DNA from: Branchiostoma floridae
Taxonomy: Eukaryota; Chordata; Leptocardii; Amphioxiformes; Branchiostomatidae
NCBI RefSeq assembly: GCF_000003815.2
Contig: NC_049990.1
Coordinates: 19,915,241 to 19,979,240 of the forward strand
DNA: 64,000 bases
Reading direction: 5' to 3'
The notes below the pieces were generated by a model. The model saw only the letters and a list, made by a program, of their open reading frames with translations. It did not search any database and was not told the origin of the DNA. Below are positions 57,053 to 64,000 of the stretch, in pieces. The first letter of the stretch is position 1. The number at the start of each line of letters is the position of its first letter. The position numbers and the translations under genes were made by a program.

Positions 57053-57646
57053 CTGGGGGGTGGGGGTGAGGGGGTGGTGATAGGGTTTAGAAGACAGTGC
57101 ATTTGGGATAAGAGTTGAAAGAAGTAGTGCATGTAGTCAAGTCTTACTCTGGCTTAAACTTTAAAGTTTTAGAAATGAAATTTGCCTCCTGTGTTAATAG
57201 CTGTCATAAACTATTTTTTTCAATGTTAGCACCAAATTGACTCCAAACATCCACCTCTATATCCAAAATTACTAATAAGTCAATCTGTTTCATTCTCGTC
57301 AATATTACTATTGGGCCAGGCGTATGTATTTTTCTAATATAGCTAAGTTAAAAACACAACAACAAAATCTTTATATGTTACGCACAGATTTTTGTTCCTA
57401 TTTTCAAAAAGAGCGGAGGTCTGTAAAATGTTTTACCTCTGAAAATGTATGCAGTTTTCTATATAACAATACAAAGCTTAATAAATCAAATCTCCCAAGA
57501 AAGCAACAAAGTTAGACTTGACCACATTGTTAAGAGATAGGTAAGAAATAAACTGTTTTAACACAAAAAAGTTGAAACTAAAAGTAAACCCTATACATAT
57601 ATTTTCCTTTTTAATCACAACCTATTAAAATTTAAATTGAACTTAC

Positions 57647-57795
57647 CAGGATCTGCTAATACTTCTCTTGCAGCTGCTATCTCTATAAACTTTTTCTCTG
57701 CTATCTTTTTCTCCTCTTCTGATCTAAAGTTATCCGGATGCCACTCAGCTGCCAGCTTCCTGTAGGCCTTTTCTATTTCTCTCTTTCTTGCATTT
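57647..57795 (-). CDS. DNAJC3: DNAJC3, J-domain exon
   Basis: 149-nt exon between CACAG and CCTG|GTAAGT. It encodes most of the J domain: NARKREIEKAYRKLAAEWHP with the HPD motif that stimulates HSP70/BiP ATPase, then DNFRSEEEKKIAEKKFIEIA and AAREVLADP. It starts in phase 2 from the preceding exon (ILGVKR) and ends in phase 1, which fits either terminal exon. Confidence 0.9.
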
Positions 57796-58603
57796 CTGTG
57801 GAAAAAAAGGGGATTTCTTAAATCTTACCAAGGATAGAAATTGTCATAATTATGGAGTTCACGATATACACAGTGTTCCTGACAGATACCAAAATTTAAC
57901 CCTTAAACTGCCAGAGTTTCAGCACTATAAAATGCTATAAGTGCCAGGGTTGGCTGCTGACCTCCAAAAAGAACCCCCCGAACAAGGCCGAAGTCCCTAA
58001 CTTCCCGGGTTCGTGCGCTACGCACGCGCAAAGTTGCTACTTCAGGGGAATACGCTATCACGGATATGTCCAGGTGCGGCATACAGGACATGTATATGTG
58101 TGCGGGATATATCACTCAAAATCTAAAATGCATGCAGCCATTCGGTGTCATTGGTCAAATTGATAATTGCCATGCTATCATTGGTTGAACTGCTAATTGT
58201 GATGGACAGCCAGGATTGTTCTATATTTCCCCATAACTAAAACTATTATTGATCAAGAATCCTGTCTATAGTAAGGATAATAATCTTTATTACAAGAATA
58301 AATTATTCATACCCGAGGGCTAATTGCAGACAAAGTAAAGTAGTGCTATACATAATTGTATTCTTTACAGAGAAGAAAAATGAGAACTATAGATAAATCA
58401 AAAGAGAAATAATGTCTAATCTAAATCTATTTCTACTTAAGCTATTTGATAGGTTTGATTTCTTTTCCGTGTGCAGTGGGAGATGAATTGTCCAACATTT
58501 TCATATATATAAAGTGATCATATGTTTTATCAGTCCCAAGTGGTTTTCTTGAGCAATTTTGACTGGAACTGTTTAGCCACATTATTTGTTTCTTCAAACT
58601 CAC
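57796..58603 (-). other. DNAJC3 intron
   Basis: No gene inside. The open frame at 57903-58115 lies in what looks like an old interspersed repeat; no motif. Confidence 0.5.
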
Positions 58604-58736
58604 CTTTTGACCCCCAGTATTTTGTAATAATCCCTCTTTTGTGATTGTTTGAGGAGCCTCTTGGCCTTTTCCAAGCCTTCTGTGACATGTCTGAGGTTGT
58701 TGTCGATGTCGTGTGCTTTCTGGTAATCTTCAACAG
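58604..58736 (-). CDS. DNAJC3: DNAJC3, last-TPR to J-domain exon
   Basis: 133-nt exon. It encodes AVEDYQKAHDIDNN, the end of the last TPR, then VTEGLEKAKRLLKQSQKRDY and YKILGVK, the linker and first J-domain helix. The sequence REGLEKAQRLLKQSQKRDYY is diagnostic for DNAJC3 among J proteins. Acceptor CCCAG, donor AAAG|GTGAGT; phases join neighbours exactly. Confidence 0.9.
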
Positions 58737-59767
58737 CTGGGAAAAAACAAAGATAGCAAAAACTGAGGATGCATTCTCAACAGCGCCATCTAGTGACAAG
58801 AAATGGCATTACAGCCCTGTGACAGGTAGAAGACAGAGTATTGAAATGTTTGTAGGTAAATATGAATAGTCTATTAGAATTTAACTAGACAAATATCCAA
58901 CAATTAACAACGTAATTACCTTTAAAATATCATGCATATTGATATTAAATTTTACAGTTGTGCACACCAAAAACTATATTTGGTACAACATTTCTTGGAA
59001 CATTAAATACAGATAAAGAACATACAGTCATTCTTAGTGAAAAAGGACTACTACTAACTATGACATATTTTGGAACAAATATAAAATCTTTTTAAAACAA
59101 TGCAGTCAAGCAGATCATCCAGTCAATTTCACTTTCAATAAACATTAGACGAACATATTAGCCATATAAACATGAACATTTTGTTTGATTGTTGATTTAA
59201 CAACCATATATCCCAAAAAGAAAAGGTTAGGAAGTAGTATACATAATAATTGTCATTGTCATTGTCAATAAATTACACTGTTATAAAAAGAACTGTGTTA
59301 CTCAGTTTATCATTCAAGAGTGCCAAATTGAGAAACAGTATTATATAGAATACAACACAGTGTATTCTGCATCACCAGAGGTACATGTAGTGACCATTGG
59401 GAGGCCTGGGATCGAGGGTGATGTGGAATACACCATGTCATATCTTAATATTTATGTAATGATCATTAACCTCCCCTCCCAGAAAAACACAAAATTTCAA
59501 TTGGAAATATACCTGAAGTTGAAAATTTGGTGTCCTCAAATAAAAATCATATCTGCATCAATTTTAGTTAAATGTCTGAATAGGGTATCTGAATTTTTGA
59601 CAGCAGCGCATATGAAGCATTGTTCCAAATGATTCAATGGAAGCCAGTGCAATACAACTGCAAAACCCATGCGACACCCAAAATTTCGAACTGTCAAGAT
59701 TAAGAACACCTGCATAGGATATATGATGGACCAGGTAAGATATAATCTACTGGTAGCTCTAGTGTAC
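58737..59767 (-). other. DNAJC3 intron
   Basis: About 1 kb, AT-rich, no gene seen. Confidence 0.5.
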
Positions 59768-59888
59768 CTCTTTCAAACTCCTCTGCCAATATGTACGTCT
59801 CTGCTCGGTCCACCAGTGCTTCAATGTTGTTCTCATCCATTTCCAACACTTCTGCACAGTTCTTAATGGCATGTGGGACATCTTTCAA
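59768..59888 (-). CDS. DNAJC3: DNAJC3, TPR exon
   Basis: 121-nt exon beginning in phase 0: LKDVPHAIKNCAEVLEMDEN then NIEALVDRAETYILAEEFER. It corresponds to the vertebrate EAIRVCSEVLQMEPDNVNALKDRAEAYL region. Its phase-0 start accepts either of the two duplicated exons upstream (60764-60869 or 61484-61589). Donor AGAG|GTACAC is weaker than usual. Confidence 0.88.
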
Positions 59889-60763
59889 CTGCATAGACAA
59901 TGTAAAGGGCACTTGAATGGGCCTTCCTCACATAGAATAATTATCAACTATCATGCATTTCAACAAAAATATAGAGCTAAACATTGGTAATGAAAATATC
60001 TAGATCTTGTGTACAGTACAGTGAATGGCATATTGTACAAAATTAGCTGACAACTCAGTCCGCTTCCAAGTAATCAAGCTCCAATGTAGATATAAAATCA
60101 AAATTTAGTATGCAAGATCATGCTTATATATGTTAGTGTCTTGCAAAATATTACAGGTACACATATTAGAATTTAGTTACAAGTGGAAGCTAATTAAAAC
60201 GTGATCTATATAGGGAAAAGACTACACAACAAGTTTATACTACTGGTAGCTTATAAGCCAATGCAAAGAGAAGAAAGGTCAAAGAAAACAAATTGTGCAT
60301 ACACCGTTGATGTACATGTACATGTATGCTTAGCCTAGTCTCCAGTAAAATTTTCCAGTTGCCTAATTCTATTACTATATCACTGCCACATGTATATTTT
60401 ATTCTCTCAGTTAGACAAAATTATTGAAACAGAACTGCAAGTAAGACACATTGTAGATCACAGTTTCATGAGTTGTTATGATACTTGGAAAGGTAGAACG
60501 AATAAGAAATGTTAATCATGAGACAAACATGCAACATGCCAATCATCACAAGACTAAGTTTTGATTGGTTAAGACAGCAGGCACAGTTAGAATCGATTGG
60601 TCAGATCATCATGCATTATGCTGCTGTAATTGTACTCCATTCAAAAATGATTCAATCAGGATGCAAAGATTTCATTGGTTAAGACAGACAACACAGTTGT
60701 AAGTTGTTGATTGGTCAGATCATCATGCATCATCATGCTGTTGAGTGTTACCACCTAGCTTAC
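59889..60763 (-). other. DNAJC3 intron with short tandem duplication
   Basis: At 60555-60745 a segment of about 110 bp is tandemly repeated (ATTGGTTAAGACAG, GATTGGTCAGATCATCATGC). No gene. Confidence 0.5.
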
Positions 60764-60869
60764 CTCTCTGTAGCTTTTGCATATTTTGGACTTGGACCAT
60801 AGCACATACGCCCATATTTCAGGCTCCAACCTAAGCGCAGCCTCTAGTTTTACTATTGCTTCTTCATAC
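60764..60869 (-). CDS. DNAJC3: DNAJC3, duplicated TPR exon (3' copy)
   Basis: 106-nt exon: acceptor GTAG, then completes an Arg codon and reads YEEAIVKLEAALRLEPEIWA and YVLWSKSKICKSYRE, donor GAG|GTAAGC. It matches the vertebrate YTDAxSKYESVMKTEPSIAEYTVRSKERICHCF region. Its twin at 61484-61589 has identical length and phase, with 22 of 35 residues identical. Because 106 is not a multiple of three, an mRNA with both or neither exon would be out of frame, so the pair should be spliced mutually exclusively. Confidence 0.85.
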
Positions 60870-61483
60870 CTACAAAGGGGGAAGGAAGAAAGCAAGCCAT
60901 GCATGTTAATGAGTGACTTAATACAAGCCTTGTGCATTCTACAGGTACTTTGTCACTACATGTAACTATGTACAAGTGTCTCTCACAGTCTTCATTGAAC
61001 AACAAAGCATATTGTTTTGTTTTTTCAGTGATAGTTTGTCTTTATTAAGTCTTTAATGACAGTCAAACCATGTACAAGTGACCACCTCTCCATAAAGACC
61101 ACCTGGCCAATGTGCCCATTTCTTGATGGTCTCTAAGGTAACTTTTCCCATCAGTAAATTAGTGTGACCGAAGGCACCAATGCTGCATGAATATAGCATG
61201 AAAACTTTAAAGTTTTTAAAAAGCATCAGTGCAGCACGAATCAGCCCTTTTGCAAGGGATTGACACAAACATTAGAATCCTTTCTATAATGACCACCTGT
61301 CCATATAGACCAGATTCTATCGGTTCCCTGAGTGGTCTTTATGAGCATTTTTCACTGTACTGTATTCTTAAATCATACAAAGACAAATCAAATCTAGAGA
61401 AAATGCGTTGTTGCCTTTTTTAAACTGTGAGAGATACACTTGTACTTTGTGTTTTTTGTATACATTTCTTTTTTTCTTCTCAC
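60870..61483 (-). other. Intron between duplicated DNAJC3 exons
   Basis: 614 bp separating the two candidate mutually exclusive exons. About 61055-61360 resembles a dispersed repeat with GACCACCTCTCCATAAAGACC near one end and TGACCACCTGTCCATATAGA near the other. Splicing regulatory pairings cannot be judged by eye. Confidence 0.45.
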
Positions 61484-61589
61484 CTTAGCATAACATCTAC
61501 AAATCTTGGACCTGGCTTTTAAGACAAAGGCCCATATCTGAGACTCGGCTTCTAAAGCGGCCTCAAGTTTGACTATCGCTTCTTGATAT
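61484..61589 (-). CDS. DNAJC3: DNAJC3, duplicated TPR exon (5' copy)
   Basis: 106-nt twin of 60764-60869: acceptor ACAG, completes Arg, then YQEAIVKLEAALEAESQIWA and FVLKARSKICRCYAK, donor AAG|GTGAGA. Its C-terminal RSKICRCYAK is closer to the vertebrate RSKERICHCFSK than the 3' copy is. Differences cluster in the helix-turn (EAESQ versus RLEPE) and in the second helix (KARSKICRC versus WSKSKICKS), which line the concave TPR face, so client binding might differ. Confidence 0.85.
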
Positions 61590-62086
61590 CTGTAAGATAA
61601 AGGTTTTTGTTACGCACACTCTTTGTATTAAATCTTATACCGATTCTACCATGATGTCTGCTTTGGAAAAGTTTTAAAAAATGCTAACATTGTAAATTAC
61701 AAATCCATAATATATTTTGTAACGTCTTGAAATTATGCTCACATTCACAATGATATTCAACACTGAATTTTATACCTAAAAATCAATCTCTTATAGAGAA
61801 TTGTAGTGTTTGGGAAAATCGATAATCTTTTGAGGGGGGGGGCACAATAACTACCTAGTTTATAATCAACGTTGACATTTTATCAAAAAGAGTCAAAAGT
61901 AATCATATCTGGTAATACACATTTTGTATAACAACACAACTTCTTTACTAATATGCAAACAATATCTTAAATCAATACTTGAAGCAAATTAAAAGATAAT
62001 ACAGAATGCTAAAGGTAAGTATATGAACTAAATACAACAATGATACATTCATAATATTTTTTTGTTCGGAATTTCTGTTTCCTTAC
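61590..62086 (-). other. DNAJC3 intron
   Basis: About 500 bp, AT-rich, with a poly-G run near 61835. No gene. Confidence 0.5.
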
Positions 62087-62206
62087 CTCCCCTCGTTGAT
62101 GAAGTTCTGTGCAGAGTTGTACAGCTTGTTCAGCTTCTTGGCATGTTTGTAGTGGGGGAAGCAGCTCTTGTGGTCTGGGTCAAGTTTAAGGCACTCTCGG
62201 ACCTCT
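62087..62206 (-). CDS. DNAJC3: DNAJC3, TPR exon
   Basis: 120-nt exon reading EVRECLKLDPDHKSCFPHYK then HAKKLNKLYNSAQNFINEG and two bases of an Arg codon. Almost the same as the vertebrate VRECLKLDQDHKRCFAHYKQVKKLNKL, which makes the orthology firm. It ends in phase 2 so that either duplicated exon completes Arg (AG|G or AG|A). A SINE is inserted 28 nt upstream of its acceptor. Confidence 0.92.
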
Positions 62207-62234
62207 CTGTGACAATGACAATGTGTCAATGACA

Positions 62235-62519
62235 TAAGTTAAAGTTAAACCCTTCCCGCACCTGATGGCACATAGGGCGGCGCCCATCTCTGTTTCCTTA
62301 GCCCTGGGCCACACAACGCAATCACAACAGCAGGGGGCTAGTCCACTGGTAGTGGTGTGTGTTCAACTTCCATACTGTTTCCCGAATGCTGAGTGCTAAG
62401 CAGAGAAAGAAGAATGTACCATTTTTAAAGTCTTTGGTACGACTTAGCCTGGGATCGAACTCACGACCTACCGAATGCAAGGCAAACACTCTATCCACTA
62501 GGCCATTGCGCCGGTTACA
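62235..62519 (-). mobile_element. tRNA-derived SINE
   Basis: On the - strand the head is tRNA-like with a box A (TGGCCTAGTGGATAGAGTG) and box B (GGTCGTGAGTTCGATCCC), followed by a tRNA-unrelated body and a TTTAACTTTAAC tail. It is flanked by a perfect 11-bp target duplication, TGTCAATGACA, at 62224-62234 and 62520-62530. It is not a functional tRNA gene: there is no matching acceptor stem or 3' terminator, and the body continues for more than 200 bp. Confidence 0.85.
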
Positions 62520-62530
62520 TGTCAATGACA

Positions 62531-63197
62531 GATGAAGGCAATACACTGTACAGTATGAAACTGCAGTACACACTTATGCCACATCTTCAGCAAGGACACG
62601 GGAAGAACCACTCCCAATCCAAGTCTGTCAAGAATGAATGAAGAAGGAAACTTCCCATGAAGATGTGGCAGTGTATGGTTTACTTGAGGTTGTCCATAAT
62701 TATATTGCCCAAAGACAAGCCATATTATGGATCTGTAGAATATGCTATTATTGTTTCAGTTTCATAAAAAATTTCACACCCAGAAGTGATATAAGGCATT
62801 ATTGTGAAACTGTTTACTGGTGTAGCATAACAACATTTCTGCAGATATTAACGTTAGATATCATTTCTACAGATATTTCAAGTATCAGTACTAACAATGA
62901 TATATAATACTTTGTTTGCTTGTTTGTATTGCATTGTTTATGACTTAATGACAAACATTTCTAGATATCGCTAATGTCTTTCCTCTGTGACTCCCCACCC
63001 CCACAAAATTGGCTTATTCTGTTATTTTGTACTTACTTATCATAAATCAGTAAGGGTAATGATCCAAAACTTTGGGTTCAGGGAATGTTGTTCGATGACA
63101 GTTTGTGAGCAAAAGCCCCTATGATGCAAACAGCTTTTGGGGTCTACTGGGTAAGTTCATGTTTTGAAAAAGAGACTTTGTGTGCAGTGCCACTTAC
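62531..63197 (-). other. DNAJC3 intron (upstream part)
   Basis: Remainder of the intron between 62207 and 63197. The + strand frame at 62638-62907 shows no motif and I do not call it. Confidence 0.5.
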
Positions 63198-63379
63198 GTC
63201 AGTGAATCCTCCAGCTCCCCTACATCATAGTACATCTTGCTGACTCTGAAGTAGGCCTCCGTGTTGTCTGGCCTCATCTTGGTGGTGGGTTTGATGTCAT
63301 TGATGGCCTTGAAGTGTTCTCCGATCTCCATGTAGCACTGTGCACGCTTTTCTCTCAACGACGGATCCCAGACGCATTT
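63198..63379 (-). CDS. DNAJC3: DNAJC3, TPR exon (most 5' in window)
   Basis: 182-nt exon in phase 0: KCVWDPSLREKRAQCYMEIG, then EHFKAINDIKPTTKM and PDNTEAYFRVSKMYYDVGEL, ending EDSLT with two bases over (AC|GTAAGT). It matches the vertebrate VCVWDAELRELRAECFIKEG and NDNTEAFYKISTLYY regions. Signal peptide and first TPRs must lie beyond the right edge, so the gene is partial here. Confidence 0.92.
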
Positions 63380-63600
63380 CTGGGGGAAATACAGGAATGT
63401 TCAAATCAATCCTTATTAGCCTGATTAAATCTCGCTTATAGCAGCCCGCCCAACATCTGCCGGCCCCCTAAGGGAGGGGCCAGTTACAGCCCTGGACAGC
63501 ACAGTTTGTGTTACACAGACTAAATCCTTAATAAATGTTTTGCTTCCAAAGTTCTCACCAGGACTTTTCACAGCATAGGAGGCATCTTAGTGTGGCAAGT

Positions 63601-63877
63601 TTTAAAGGCATACTACGGAATATTTCAACAAAACAAAAAGTAGAAACAGGAGGATCTAACCAAGGAGGTTGAAAACCTCCTTGGTCTAACTAGGGAGGTT
63701 AATGGGTTACAGCGTGCCTAGAGCAGAATGTTTTGTAGGCTAATCCTTTACGTTGCAAACGTGAAATAATAACACAAAAGTGTCAAAAAGTGACAAAAAG
63801 TGGTAGTAAATCTGATATTTCTTAATTCTAGAATATTTCAAATTTGAGCGCAAAAAACTTCGTAGTATGCCTTTAAA
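63601..63877. mobile_element. 277-bp MITE
   Basis: Bounded by TTTAAAGGCATACTACG and its exact complement CGTAGTATGCCTTTAAA. It contains an internal short hairpin around CCAAGGAGGTTGAAAACCTC. No coding frame. It lies in a DNAJC3 intron. Confidence 0.75.
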
Positions 63878-64000
63878 GGTTTAAGTATATAGTTAATTTG
63901 TAAGGAGGCTTAGATATGGGGGTATCCTCCCCTAAAAATGTCAAAATTGATAACCCTCATACACACTATTTCCTGCATTTTGGGGGCCAAATTCTATGAA

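Noticed and set aside
62445-62516. tRNA gene
   Set aside because: Box A and B are present but there is no folded acceptor stem, the sequence runs on into a SINE body with a tail, and an 11-bp target duplication flanks it.

Overview
The window looks like nuclear DNA of an invertebrate deuterostome, most likely an amphioxus (Branchiostoma). This is inferred from intron-rich genes with GT-AG borders, a DNAJC3 orthologue that can be aligned by eye with the vertebrate protein, lineage-expanded TPR genes, and a dense load of short DNA transposons, a tRNA-derived SINE and a Penelope-like retroelement. There are no operons, rRNAs or CRISPR arrays.

The left and central part (about 1-30000 and 40000-52000) is built from three paralogous blocks, A (about 480-11300), B (about 11800-29760) and C (about 40130-51880). 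A complete block holds two convergent genes. On the + strand is a small unrecognised gene for a membrane-anchored protein with an acidic tail (5' exon near 12050 or 40450, coding exons near 14800-17830 or 41050-42660; only a 3' scrap in block A at 611-694). On the - strand is a large gene for an N-terminal repeat exon followed by one long exon carrying a nucleotidyltransferase-like domain and 12 to 20 KLC/nephrocystin-3-like TPR units of 44 residues (2127-7446, 19491-23543, 43710-48158). Copies A and C are open; copy B carries one UGA stop. Upstream of each - strand gene lies an array of about 0.9-kb cassettes containing recurrent exon-like segments with good splice borders. The + strand gene is damaged in every copy.

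Block B is interrupted upstream of its TPR gene by a very young, 5'-truncated and inverted Penelope-like element (24311-25631) with an 8-bp target duplication and a hammerhead-like ribozyme motif in each arm. Block C carries a 1.27-kb terminal-inverted-repeat transposon (49187-50461) inserted inside a cassette.

Between blocks B and C (32516-37682, - strand) is a four-exon gene for a Golgi-type, single-pass sulfotransferase of 416 residues, its splice phases all consistent.

The right end (54913-63379, - strand) is the 3' part of DNAJC3 (p58IPK, ER co-chaperone and PERK/PKR regulator). Nine exons are visible. Two of them are a tandemly duplicated 106-nt TPR exon (60764-60869 and 61484-61589) whose length and phase allow only one at a time, and two are alternative terminal exons that both end in the family's FKFHFN tail (54913-55055 and 56898-57052). 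The 5' exons lie beyond the window. Introns and spacers are filled with TIR elements, foldbacks, microsatellites and a SINE inserted 28 nt upstream of a 3' splice site.
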